Part shown: positions 1 through 8,221 of the stretch, in pieces
Layout: every line of letters starts with the position of its first letter
Numbering within the stretch: the first letter of the stretch is position 1
NCBI GenBank assembly: GCA_964399345.1
Contig: CAYNQE010000003.1
Span: 1-50,020, forward strand
Length of the DNA: 50,020 nucleotides
Direction of reading: 5' to 3'
From: UBA2100 sp964399345
GTDB taxonomy: Bacteria; Patescibacteriota; Minisyncoccia; Phycocordibacterales; UBA2100
Notes under the pieces: model-generated
Told to the model about the DNA's origin: nothing
Databases searched by the model: none
The model's input: only the letters and a program-made list of their open reading frames with translations
Made by a program: the position numbers and the translations under genes

Positions 1-69
1 AGAAAAGAAGAAAAATAGTACACATTAGATAAGTGGAGGAGCCGTATTGTTGCGGTACAATAGAGATAT

Positions 70-1131
70 ATGGAATCAAAAAGTTCTTTAAAAAAGTTCA
101 TAAATGTACTAATTCATGAAGGTGGATCTGACCTACACCTTTCTGCTGGGTCTAGTCCAACCATAAGAGTTTCAGGCTCACTAGTTTCTCTTGCAAAAGA
201 GGCTAAATTAACAGGGGAAGACACGCTTGCTCTTCTGGGAGAAATGATTTCAAAAGAAGAGATAGATTTATTTTTGGAAGAAAAAGAAATAGATTTTTCG
301 TACCAATTAGAAGATGGTCACAGGTTTCGTGGCAATGCTTTTTTCCAAAGAGGAGAGGCTGGAATTGCTATGCGACTTATTCCATCTGAAATTCGTGCAA
401 TTAGTGAATTAGGACTACCACCAATACTTGAGAGTTTTGCAAGAAGAACACAGGGGTTCTTTTTGGTTGTAGGACCTGTTGGGCAAGGAAAAACTACAAC
501 ATTAGCTGCTCTTGTAGATTTGATAAACAAAGAACGCTCTGAACACATAGTTACAATTGAAGATCCAATTGAGTATATTTTCGAACCCAAGATGTCTCTT
601 ATAGATCAAAGAGAAGTTAAGATAGATACTAAAGATTTCCCAAACGCTCTTAAGGGTGCCTTTCGACAAGATATCGACGTATTACTTATTGGAGAAATGA
701 GAGGTCCTGAGACTATGGCAGCGGCAGTTACAGCCGCTGAAACTGGACACTTAGTATTTTCAACATTACACACAAACAATGCAGCACAAACAGTAAACCG
801 TATAATCGATTCTTTCCCATCAGGACAACAAGACCAAATACGATTACAGCTGGCATCGTCTTTAGCCGGAATTTTCTCCCAGAGACTTATTCCAAGAATA
901 GGGGGTGGTCTTGTTCCTGCTTACGAACTACTGGTTGCAAACAAAGCGGTAGCAAACCTTATACGAGAAAACAGAACTCACGAATTGAACACAGTGATTG
1001 AAACTGGAGCTAAAGACGGGATGATAGATATGAGTAGAACATTAGCGGAGTTGGTTGCGCGAGGCGAAATTAGTCCAGAGAGTGCGTACCAACATTCCTT
1101 GAACCCTAAAACACTAGATAGACTTTTATAG
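70..1131 (+). CDS. pilT: Type IV pilus retraction ATPase PilT
   Basis: Cytoplasmic hexameric ATPase that powers pilus retraction (twitching, DNA uptake). The 353-residue length is normal for PilT. A P-loop GPVGQGKTTT lies at about residues 135-144, with Q where S or T is usual. It is followed by the Walker B region LLIGEMRG, the His box around STLHTNNAAQT, and a PilT-type AIRNLIRE-like motif (VANLIREN) near residue 300. PilB-type cysteines are absent, which favours PilT over the assembly ATPase. A TACAAT -10 box at 56-61 lies 8 nt before the ATG, so the mRNA probably has little or no leader. It is followed 3 nt later by pilC and heads the pilus operon; a pilB may lie left of the window. Confidence 0.93.
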   Translation: MESKSSLKKFINVLIHEGGSDLHLSAGSSPTIRVSGSLVSLAKEAKLTGEDTLALLGEMISKEEIDLFLEEKEIDFSYQLEDGHRFRGNAFFQRGEAGIAMRLIPSEIRAISELGLPPILESFARRTQGFFLVVGPVGQGKTTTLAALVDLINKERSEHIVTIEDPIEYIFEPKMSLIDQREVKIDTKDFPNALKGAFRQDIDVLLIGEMRGPETMAAAVTAAETGHLVFSTLHTNNAAQTVNRIIDSFPSGQQDQIRLQLASSLAGIFSQRLIPRIGGGLVPAYELLVANKAVANLIRENRTHELNTVIETGAKDGMIDMSRTLAELVARGEISPESAYQHSLNPKTLDRLL

Positions 1132-1134
1132 TAT

Positions 1135-2343
1135 ATGTCACTTTTTTATTACACAGCGCTAGATCCTGATAACGTTGAAAGAAAGGGTAGTATCGACGCG
1201 ATAACAAAAGAGGTTGCAATAACCGCCCTTCAAAGAAGAGGTCTTACTCTTTCTTCAATAACTTCAGCTGAAGCTAAATCTGTACTTCAATTCAAATTAA
1301 ATTTTTTTGAAAGAGTCAAAAATAAGGACATTGTGATTCTCTCAAGACAGATTACAACATTATTTGAAGCCAAAGTTTCAGCATTGCGTGCTTTTGCACT
1401 TCTTGCGGCAGAGTCTGATAGTAAAATACTTCAAGACAAGCTAGGAGAAGTAGCAAATGACTTACAAAGTGGCTCTACTATTGCTGACGCACTAGGAAAG
1501 CATCCTAAGGTGTTTAGTCCTTTTTATGTTTCAATGGTTCGGGCAGGGGAGGAAACAGGACGACTTGATGAGGCCTTTGCTTTTTTGGCGGATTATCTAG
1601 ACAGAACTTACGAAGTGGCTTCAAAAGCAAAAAACGCGTTAATTTATCCTGCTTTTGTTATAGCAACTTTTGTTGGAGTTATGGTTCTTATGCTTACTAC
1701 AGTTATTCCAAAACTTTCTGAAATTTTACTTGAGTCAGGTCAAGACATACCCGTTTACACAAAGATTGTTATTGGAATGTCATTGTTTTTGTCTAAATAC
1801 ATTTGGCTTATTATAATTGCGGTTGTTATAGGTGCTGTATTTTTCTACAGATATTTACAAACTGAAAGTGGTAGTTATAAATTAGCAAGAGCCCGGCTAG
1901 ACATACCTTTTATAGGGGATCTATATTTAAAACTCTACATGTCTAGAATTGCCGATAGCCTTAGCACTACTCTTTCAAGTGGAATTCAACTTGTGCGAGG
2001 ATTTGAAATTAGTGCTTCAGTTGTTGGGGATCCTGCCTATGAGGAGATCTTAAAAGAAGTTGCAAAAGAAATCCAAAGCGGTCGCCCTGCATCTGAAATT
2101 TTGGCTGAGTATAACGAATTTCCCAATATTATGGTTGCTATGATAAAAGTGGGGGAAGAAACTGGAGACTTAGGTACTATCCTTAATACTATGGCAAAGT
2201 TCTATAGAAGAGAAGTATCTAACGCCGTAGACACCCTAGTGTCTTTAATTGAGCCTATGATGATTGTTATGTTGGGATTAGGTGTGGGATTCTTATTGGC
2301 TTCAGTTCTGGTTCCTATATACAACCTTTCGGCAGGATTCTAG
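1135..2343 (+). CDS. pilC: Type IV pilus inner-membrane platform protein PilC
   Basis: Polytopic platform protein of the type IV pilus/type II secretion F family; it couples the cytoplasmic ATPases to pilin polymerisation. The 402 residues contain two T2SSF domains (about 60-190 and 265-395). Each carries the family's internal repeat seen here as MVRAGEETGRLDE and MIKVGEETGDLGT. There are three hydrophobic segments, near residues 170-190, 215-240 and 370-395. The gene starts 3 nt after pilT, so the two are surely co-transcribed. The following 157 nt before the pilin gene hold no ORF that I can support. Confidence 0.92.
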   Translation: MSLFYYTALDPDNVERKGSIDAITKEVAITALQRRGLTLSSITSAEAKSVLQFKLNFFERVKNKDIVILSRQITTLFEAKVSALRAFALLAAESDSKILQDKLGEVANDLQSGSTIADALGKHPKVFSPFYVSMVRAGEETGRLDEAFAFLADYLDRTYEVASKAKNALIYPAFVIATFVGVMVLMLTTVIPKLSEILLESGQDIPVYTKIVIGMSLFLSKYIWLIIIAVVIGAVFFYRYLQTESGSYKLARARLDIPFIGDLYLKLYMSRIADSLSTTLSSGIQLVRGFEISASVVGDPAYEEILKEVAKEIQSGRPASEILAEYNEFPNIMVAMIKVGEETGDLGTILNTMAKFYRREVSNAVDTLVSLIEPMMIVMLGLGVGFLLASVLVPIYNLSAGF

Positions 2344-2500
2344 CGTTATCCACAATAGGTAGTGTGATAGCCTGTTTTGGAGCGCATAATGTAGATATAC
2401 AAGGCATAGAACTGGTCGTTCACGGTCTTGGGGTTGTACATAGATGTTGAATAACACCTGCCGTGCACAAAGTTACTTATTATTAATAGATTAGATAAAT

Positions 2501-2938
2501 ATGAAATTTTTTACTAAACAAACTCGAGGGTTCACACTTATTGAATTGCTAGTTGTTATTGCAATCATAGGTATTCTCTCATCAGTAGTACTAGCATCAC
2601 TAAACTCAGCGCGTGAAAAATCACGAGATGCTCGACGTATCGGAGATGTTAAGCAGCTACAACTAGCTCTTGAAATGTACTATGACTCAAATAATGGGTA
2701 TCCTTCAGCTACTTCTGCACTAGTACCTGACTACATTCCTGTAGCACCTGTTGATCCTCAAACTACAGCAGCCTACATATATGCAGCTACCGGAACTACA
2801 TCGTACGTATTGAAAACTGTACTTGAGACAGATCACAACGTTCTTGCTTCCGATGCTGACGGAGTAATTCTAACGCACGACTGTGAGGACTCTTCTTCCC
2901 CTGGTGTCACAACACTATTCTATTGTGTTCAGCCATAG
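2501..2938 (+). CDS. Major type IV pilin (prepilin)
   Basis: Structural pilin subunit, exported and cleaved by PilD. The class III signal is clear: a short basic leader, then RGFTLIELLVVIAIIGIL. Cleavage is expected after G10, with Glu5 of the mature protein present. A single N-terminal hydrophobic helix is followed by the SREKSRDARRIGDVKQL-type helix and a small beta C-terminal domain. Two cysteines near the C-terminus (HDCEDS and FYCVQP) could form the pilin D-region disulfide. At 145 residues it is a typical short bacterial pilin. It stands alone between a 157-nt upstream gap and a strong terminator, which fits separate high-level expression. Calling it the major pilin is inference from context. 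Confidence 0.88.
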   Translation: MKFFTKQTRGFTLIELLVVIAIIGILSSVVLASLNSAREKSRDARRIGDVKQLQLALEMYYDSNNGYPSATSALVPDYIPVAPVDPQTTAAYIYAATGTTSYVLKTVLETDHNVLASDADGVILTHDCEDSSSPGVTTLFYCVQP

Positions 2939-2960
2939 GTAATTCTTTTACCTTTATTGT

Positions 2961-2988
2961 AAAACACGCACCATCAAGTGCGTGTTTT
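2961..2988. terminator. Intrinsic terminator after the major pilin
   Basis: A perfect 11-bp stem (aaaacacgcac at 2961-2971 with gtgcgtgtttt at 2978-2988) and a 6-nt loop. It starts 22 nt after the pilin stop codon. The -10 box of pilD (TATAAT, 2994-2999) starts only 5 nt after it, so the two transcription units are packed back to back. Confidence 0.85.
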
Positions 2989-3005
2989 GCTGTTATAATT
3001 TACCC

Positions 3006-3776
3006 ATGATAATAGCAGCTTTCTCAGGATTAATTTTAGGTAGTTTCCTAAATGTTGTTATTTTGCGTCTTAACACAGGACGCTCTACAACAGGACGTAG
3101 TGGGTGTATGAGCTGTGGTTCCACCTTAGGTTTTTTTGAACTAGTTCCAGTAGTTTCTTTTTTTCTTTTAAAGGGAAATTGTAAATCTTGCGGAAGTGGG
3201 ATATCTAGTCAGTATTGGATGGTAGAAATATCAACAGCTATATTATTTGCTCTCGTATGGATGCAAGGGTTTCCACTGTTTGAAACATTAATTTCGTTGA
3301 TTTTAGTAAGTCTGTTGGTTGTGATATCTACATATGACATACGCCACACCATAATCCCTAATAGCGTAGTGTATGCCTTTATAGTCGTAGCCTTCATCGC
3401 AAACATGATGAGTGTTCCAATTATTCAGATAGTGTTAAGTGGACTACTCGTTGCACTGCCGTTGTTCTTACTTTGGTTAGTTTCCAAGGGGCAATGGATG
3501 GGGTTTGGTGACGTAAAGCTAGCAATTGGTTTTGGATTTGTTTTAGGAATCTATGGTGGACTAATGGCAGTTATGCTTGGCTTTATATTAGGTGCTGCAA
3601 TAAGTTTAATACTTTTAGCTATTCCTAAAGTTATGTGGGCTGTCCCGTTGAGAGGTGCTCCTATAAGTTTTACAATGAAAAGTGAGGTACCCTTTGCTCC
3701 TTTTTTGATCCTTGGTTTTATCCTCGTATTTTTATTTAACATAGACTTAATTACGTTAACTGATTTGTTTATATGA
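3006..3776 (+). CDS. pilD: Prepilin peptidase/N-methyltransferase PilD
   Basis: Membrane aspartyl protease that cleaves class III leader peptides and methylates the new N-terminus. The N-terminal domain has two CxxC pairs (CMSCGS and CKSCGS) as in bifunctional enzymes. The two catalytic aspartates lie in TYDIRHTIIPN and GMGFGDVKLA; several membrane helices follow. I place the start at the ATG at 3006 because the family begins there (MIIAAFSGLILGSFLN) and because an upstream in-frame codon at 2982 lies inside the preceding terminator. A TATAAT at 2994-2999 ends 6 nt before this ATG, so a leaderless mRNA is likely. The end overlaps the next minor-pilin gene by 4 nt. Confidence 0.92.
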   Translation: MIIAAFSGLILGSFLNVVILRLNTGRSTTGRSGCMSCGSTLGFFELVPVVSFFLLKGNCKSCGSGISSQYWMVEISTAILFALVWMQGFPLFETLISLILVSLLVVISTYDIRHTIIPNSVVYAFIVVAFIANMMSVPIIQIVLSGLLVALPLFLLWLVSKGQWMGFGDVKLAIGFGFVLGIYGGLMAVMLGFILGAAISLILLAIPKVMWAVPLRGAPISFTMKSEVPFAPFLILGFILVFLFNIDLITLTDLFI

Positions 3777-4333
3777 AAAGAGGTTTTACACTTATAGAAC
3801 TGTTGGTTGTTATGGGGATAATGACAATTATCACTAGTATTTTGCTAGCCAATTACAATAGCTTTGGAGGACAGGTTCTTTTAAGAAATCTAACTTATGA
3901 AGTAGCACTTTCAGTAAGGGAGGCTCAGGTGTTTGGTATATCTTCAAGAAGTTTTCAAGGAGGATTCTCAGCAGGACACGGCATATATTTTGATATAAGT
4001 GTCCCGACTTCTTTTTCTTTGTATTCTGATGTCGATGGAAATAATTTTTTTAGCTCTGCAAGCTCAGAGTGGGTAAGGACTTCTACTTTAGGAAGGGGAT
4101 ACTTAATTGATAGAATATGTGTTGCCGATGGAGGGTCTGAGAATTGTAATATGCTAGAACTTGATATTCTTTTTAAGAGACCAGAACCAGATGCAATAAT
4201 TAGAGCGTCTAGCGGAGGATCTTTTTCTGTATATGAGAGTGCGCGTATAGTCTTGGTATCTCCTCAGGATAGTAAAAGAAGTGTATTAATTGAATCTGCA
4301 GGCCAGATTTCTGTACAAGGGTATGATGAATAA
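3773..4333 (+). CDS. Minor pilin (GspH/FimT-like)
   Basis: A prepilin-like protein of 186 residues with the leader MKRGFTLIELLVVMGIMTII; cleavage is expected after G4 with Glu5 retained. The rest is a soluble beta-rich domain without a motif I recognise. Position after pilD and before three more minor pilins suggests the GspH/FimT slot of the pilus-tip or priming complex; this is inference. It overlaps pilD by 4 nt and the next gene by 11 nt, so translational coupling is probable. Confidence 0.8.
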   Translation: MKRGFTLIELLVVMGIMTIITSILLANYNSFGGQVLLRNLTYEVALSVREAQVFGISSRSFQGGFSAGHGIYFDISVPTSFSLYSDVDGNNFFSSASSEWVRTSTLGRGYLIDRICVADGGSENCNMLELDILFKRPEPDAIIRASSGGSFSVYESARIVLVSPQDSKRSVLIESAGQISVQGYDE

Positions 4334-4931
4334 TAAAGGATTTACATTAATTGAAATGATGGTTGCAGTGTCACTGTTTTCTGTTGTTATGACCATAAGT
4401 ACTGGCGCATTGCTCTCTTTGCTTGATGCAAATAGAAAAGCACAATCCATACAATCCGTTATGAACAACTTAAATGTTGCCTTAGACGGAATGGTTAGGA
4501 GTGTAAGAATGGGAACAAACTATAGCTGTAGAAATAACAACACCACAAACAATAATACTCTTGCTACGAGAAGAAGTTGTTCTTCGGGGAATGAATTATT
4601 AGCTTTTGAATCTTTTAACGGCACTTCTTCTAACTCAGATCAGTGGGTGTATTGGATTGATGGGGGGAGGTTATATAAATCCACTGACTCCCGAAGTACC
4701 TCACTTCCAATAACAGCGCCTGAAATATTTATAGATTCTTTTGAGGTCTATGTAACAGGTGCTACGAATACCCTTTCAAGTAATGGAGATGTAGCCCAAC
4801 CGAAAGCAGTATTTGTTATCCAAGGAACTGCAGGGTCGGAAGATTCACCAGGTTTAATTGGAGGTAAAGAGAAAACTCGAACGACTTTTAATATTCAGGC
4901 AACCGCGTCACAGCGTATTTTAGACTTATGA
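4323..4931 (+). CDS. Minor pilin (GspJ/PilW-like)
   Basis: A class III signal peptide (MMNNKGFTLIEMMVAVSLFS) with Glu5 present, followed by about 180 residues of soluble domain including an Asn-rich stretch near residues 60-75. Size and order (after an H-like and before an I-like protein) fit GspJ/PilW, but this is not proven. I start at the tandem ATGs at 4323/4326 because the prepilin leader begins there; an in-frame ATG at 4290 would add residues unlike a pilin leader. It overlaps the preceding gene by 11 nt and the next by 4 nt. Confidence 0.78.
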   Translation: MMNNKGFTLIEMMVAVSLFSVVMTISTGALLSLLDANRKAQSIQSVMNNLNVALDGMVRSVRMGTNYSCRNNNTTNNNTLATRRSCSSGNELLAFESFNGTSSNSDQWVYWIDGGRLYKSTDSRSTSLPITAPEIFIDSFEVYVTGATNTLSSNGDVAQPKAVFVIQGTAGSEDSPGLIGGKEKTRTTFNIQATASQRILDL

Positions 4932-5440
4932 TGAATAAAGGATTTACATTAGTTGAAACAATGGTTGCTATTACTGTTTTAGTAGTTGCAATAGCAGCAC
5001 CACTTACGCTTTCTTCTCAGAGTTTGTTTTCTGCAATCTATGCAAAAGACCAGACAACAGCATTTTATTTAGGACAAGAAGCTATTGAAATTGTTCGTAA
5101 TCAAAGAGATGATAACTTATTAAAATATTTAGATGGCAGTTCTACAGACTGGTTAGATAGAATACCGACTGATTCTGATTTCCATGTTGATGTTATAGAT
5201 GGGTCGTTATATTCTTGTACTTCTTGTTTAAATACTAAATTAAAATACGACGGTACTTTTTATAACCACCAATCAGGAACAGACAGCCGTTTTAGTAGAA
5301 GTACTGAGGTTGAAATCGATGGAACTAATATAAATGAGGCGACCATAACTGTAAAAGTTGAATGGCAGACAGGTTCCTTTAAAAAAAGAACTATAGAATT
5401 AAAGGAGTCTATATTTAATTGGGTTCCACCACAAAGTTAA
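4928..5440 (+). CDS. Minor pilin (GspI/PilV-like)
   Basis: A prepilin of 170 residues. The leader MMNKGFTLVETMVAITVLVVA resembles the GspI/PilV type (GFTLVE.MVA). The mature part includes QEAIEIVRNQRDDN, similar to the conserved helix of PilV-like proteins, and a CTSC pair in the middle. It overlaps the previous gene by 4 nt (ATGA-type) and is followed closely by the PilX-like gene, so it belongs to the pilus tip gene set. Assignment to I rather than another minor pilin is moderate. Confidence 0.78.
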   Translation: MMNKGFTLVETMVAITVLVVAIAAPLTLSSQSLFSAIYAKDQTTAFYLGQEAIEIVRNQRDDNLLKYLDGSSTDWLDRIPTDSDFHVDVIDGSLYSCTSCLNTKLKYDGTFYNHQSGTDSRFSRSTEVEIDGTNINEATITVKVEWQTGSFKKRTIELKESIFNWVPPQS

Positions 5441-5442
5441 TT

Positions 5443-5922
5443 ATGAAAAATAGAGGATTTACATTATTTATCGCAGCGCTCTTAGCATCTTTACTAACGG
5501 CTCTTGGGCTTTCTATGTTTACAATAGCCCAGAAAGAACTTATTCTCTCATCCTTAGGAAGAGATTCTCAGTATGCTTTCTATGCTGCAGACTCTGGGGC
5601 AGAGTGTGCTATGTATTGGGATTTTCATCACGATGCTTTTAATGATTCGACTGTGTTTTCTGGAAGTCCAAAATGTTCTAATAAGAATTTGGCAGATTTT
5701 CCAACGAATCAAGGAGATGGAACCCCAGACGGAGTTAATGGATTAGGAGGCAGATCATCATCTTCGTTTTGGTTCTCTGTCGACGGATTTTGCTCATACG
5801 TAACTGTAATCAAAAGCAACACAGCGCCACACACAACAATAGAGTCTTTAGGGTATAACACGGGGTGTGGGGATCACGACAATCCCAGAAGGCTCGAAAG
5901 AGCGGTTAGAGCTACATTTTAG
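5443..5922 (+). CDS. Minor pilin lacking Glu5 (PilX/GspK-like)
   Basis: About 160 residues with a pilin-like hydrophobic N-terminus (MKNRGFTLFIAALLASLLTA), but Phe replaces the usual Glu5, as is typical of PilX/GspK tip proteins. The helix continues into YAFYAADSGAECAMYW, which matches the PilX N-terminal motif with AxxAAE. In known pili the subunit without Glu5 sits at the very tip. I start at 5443, where the leader begins; an upstream in-frame ATG at 5419 lies in the previous gene. It closes the pilus operon. Confidence 0.78.
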   Translation: MKNRGFTLFIAALLASLLTALGLSMFTIAQKELILSSLGRDSQYAFYAADSGAECAMYWDFHHDAFNDSTVFSGSPKCSNKNLADFPTNQGDGTPDGVNGLGGRSSSSFWFSVDGFCSYVTVIKSNTAPHTTIESLGYNTGCGDHDNPRRLERAVRATF

Positions 5923-5956
5923 AGGAAAAAAGTGGTTGTCGTAGTACAATATCACT

Positions 5957-7936
5957 ATGCCAACTAAAGAAGAAAACGAGCGCGCTAAAAAACTGCGAGA
6001 ATTAATTCAGTATCATCGAAATTTGAATCATGTTGAAGATAGGCAAGAAATATCAGAGCAAGCTCTCGATTCATTAAAAAAAGAACTCTTTGATTTAGAG
6101 GATTTGTTCCCATCCTTAATTACTCCTGATTCACCAACTCAAAGAGTGGCCGGCAAGGCGCTGGATAAGTTTGAAAAGATTACACACAAGATCACTCAGT
6201 GGTCTTTTAACGATGCCTTCGATGAGGGTGATATGCAGGCGTTTGATTTACGTGTTAAGAAAATACTTGATGTTGAAGAAGTTGCATATTCAACTGAGCT
6301 TAAAATAGATGGATTCAAAATAGTTCTGGAATACAAAAAGGGGGAATTATTAACGGCGGCTACTCGTGGAGATGGAAAAGTTGGTGAAGATGTAACTAAT
6401 AATGTGCGCACTATTGATTCTATTCCTCTAAAACTTACTAAAAATGTAGACATTATAGTTGAAGGAGAGATATGGCTTGGAAAAAAGAATTTTTCACAAA
6501 TAAATAAGAAGAGAAAGAAAGAAGGAGAGGCAGAATATGCTAATCCGCGCAATGTCGCCGCAGGAACTATTCGGCAACTTGATCCGAGCATAGTTAAAGA
6601 AAGGAAACTAGACTGCTTTATATACGATGTAGCTTTCATTAGTGGGTCTTTACCTAAAACTCAGATTGAAGAACTTATCTTACTAAAAGAGTTGGGATTT
6701 AAAGTTAATAGTAATTTTGAACAGCACCTAACGATAGAGGAGGTTTTAAAGACATGGGAGAAATGGGTTAAAGATGCTCCTAAAAAGGATTATCTTGTAG
6801 ACGGACTAGTGGTAAAGGTTAACGAAAGAGAACAACAGGAAAAGTTAGGTTATACCGGAAAAGCACCTCGTTTTGCTATAGCCCTAAAGTTTCCAGCAGA
6901 ACAAGTAACTACAGTAGTTGAAGACATTATTTTACAGGTTGGGAGAACTGGTGTTTTAACACCGGTTGCTCATCTTCGTCCTGTGTTAGTTGCGGGCTCT
7001 ACCGTTTCTCGTGCGACGCTGCACAATGAAGATGAAATTAAGCGACTCGATGTTCGCATAGGTGACACTGTTATACTACAAAAAGCAGGAGATATCATTC
7101 CAGATATAGTCGAAGTTCTTAAAGAAATGAGGAATGGTAAAGAAAAGAAATATAAATTCCCTAAAAAAGTAGAGGCCTGTGGCGGGGATGGTTCTATTGA
7201 AAGAGTGGAGGGACAATCTGCATGGAGATGCTCGTCTAAAGATTCATTTGGCCAACGTACTCAAGTGTTATCACACTTTGCTTCCAGAAAAGCCATGAAC
7301 ATTGATGGACTCGGAGAATCAATAGTGGAAGCACTACTAAAGAATGGTTTAATTAATAGTTTTGACGACTTTTATACTCTTAAGAAAGGAGATGTCCTGG
7401 AGCTAGAAGGCTTTGCCGAAGTTAGTGCACAAAATCTTTTAGATTCAATTGAAGATTCCAAAAAGAATTCATTGAACAAGTTACTAGCCGGATTATCAAT
7501 TGATCAAGTTGGGGAGGAAACAGCGAGAGACCTGGCGGAAAGTTTTTCAATTTCTGAGTTGATGAAAGCTGAGAAGGAAGAACTGGTGGAGATTGAGGGA
7601 ATTGGCGAGATTGTCGCAGAATCCATTGTTGTCTGGTTTGATAGGAATAAGGAGATGTTAGAGAAGCTGTTAGGGCATTTGGATATTGTTAGCGAGAAAA
7701 GAAAAGAAGGAAGTCTGTCAGGAAAAACTTTTGTATTAACTGGAGCGCTTTCTATTTCGCGCGATGAGGCAGGAGAGAAAATACGATCTCTTGGAGGAAG
7801 AGTCAGCAGTTCTGTTTCAGTAAAAACTGATTATGTTGTGGCAGGTGGGAGCGCTGGTTCTAAACTAGTAAATGCGGAGAAGTTAGGAGTTTCGGTGCTA
7901 AATGAGGAAGAGTTTGTTAATATGATTCAATCATGA
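5957..7936 (+). CDS. ligA: NAD-dependent DNA ligase LigA with a degenerate zinc finger
   Basis: Replicative ligase sealing nicks using NAD. The order is an N-terminal Ia/NTase region with adenylated Lys116 in ELKIDG, an OB fold (about 310-390), a short Zn region, a helix-hairpin-helix domain (about 435-575) and a C-terminal BRCT domain (about 585-659). The length of 659 is normal. The Zn finger is unusual: only Cys408 and Cys425 remain, while the positions expected to hold the second and fourth ligands are Asp411 and Phe431. TACAAT at 5945-5950 ends 6 nt before the ATG, suggesting a leaderless transcript. The stop overlaps gatC by 4 nt (ATGA). Confidence 0.95.
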   Translation: MPTKEENERAKKLRELIQYHRNLNHVEDRQEISEQALDSLKKELFDLEDLFPSLITPDSPTQRVAGKALDKFEKITHKITQWSFNDAFDEGDMQAFDLRVKKILDVEEVAYSTELKIDGFKIVLEYKKGELLTAATRGDGKVGEDVTNNVRTIDSIPLKLTKNVDIIVEGEIWLGKKNFSQINKKRKKEGEAEYANPRNVAAGTIRQLDPSIVKERKLDCFIYDVAFISGSLPKTQIEELILLKELGFKVNSNFEQHLTIEEVLKTWEKWVKDAPKKDYLVDGLVVKVNEREQQEKLGYTGKAPRFAIALKFPAEQVTTVVEDIILQVGRTGVLTPVAHLRPVLVAGSTVSRATLHNEDEIKRLDVRIGDTVILQKAGDIIPDIVEVLKEMRNGKEKKYKFPKKVEACGGDGSIERVEGQSAWRCSSKDSFGQRTQVLSHFASRKAMNIDGLGESIVEALLKNGLINSFDDFYTLKKGDVLELEGFAEVSAQNLLDSIEDSKKNSLNKLLAGLSIDQVGEETARDLAESFSISELMKAEKEELVEIEGIGEIVAESIVVWFDRNKEMLEKLLGHLDIVSEKRKEGSLSGKTFVLTGALSISRDEAGEKIRSLGGRVSSSVSVKTDYVVAGGSAGSKLVNAEKLGVSVLNEEEFVNMIQS

Positions 7937-8220
7937 CAGATGTAGATATAAAAAAACTAGCCGAGCTTTCTCGCCTTTCAATTGATGATCAGGAAGTAAG
8001 GCAGCTTGAACAGGAAATTCCAGAAATTTTGGATTTTGTTGATCAAATTCAAGATGCGAAATTAGCGGGAACCGAGAAAGAGGTAGGGGAACACTATAAT
8101 ATTATGCGAGAAGATGTGGAGCCTCACGAGAGCGGAAAACATACAAAAGAAATGGTTGATGCGATGCCAGATTCGAAGGACGGGTATTTGAAAGTAAGGA
8201 AGATAATACAACAAGATTAA
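7933..8220 (+). CDS. gatC: Asp-tRNA(Asn)/Glu-tRNA(Gln) amidotransferase subunit GatC
   Basis: The small 95-residue subunit of the GatCAB complex, which stabilises GatA and helps convert Glu-tRNA(Gln) or Asp-tRNA(Asn) to the amide form. The start MTDVDIKKLAELSRLSID and the later IPEILDFVDQI helix are typical of the family. The C-terminal part (LKVRKIIQ) fits the segment that wraps GatA. It overlaps ligA by 4 nt and lies 1 nt before gatA. gatB is not in the window. Confidence 0.9.
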   Translation: MTDVDIKKLAELSRLSIDDQEVRQLEQEIPEILDFVDQIQDAKLAGTEKEVGEHYNIMREDVEPHESGKHTKEMVDAMPDSKDGYLKVRKIIQQD

Positions 8221-8221
8221 T

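Noticed and set aside
2346..2354. TTATCCACA DnaA box as a sign of an origin
   Set aside because: It is a single box in a 157-nt gap inside the pilus operon, with no cluster of boxes and no dnaA or dnaN nearby.
2344..2500. A small RNA or short gene between pilC and the pilin
   Set aside because: No convincing promoter-terminator pair, start codon with signal, or stable fold was found; it is probably the pilin promoter and leader.
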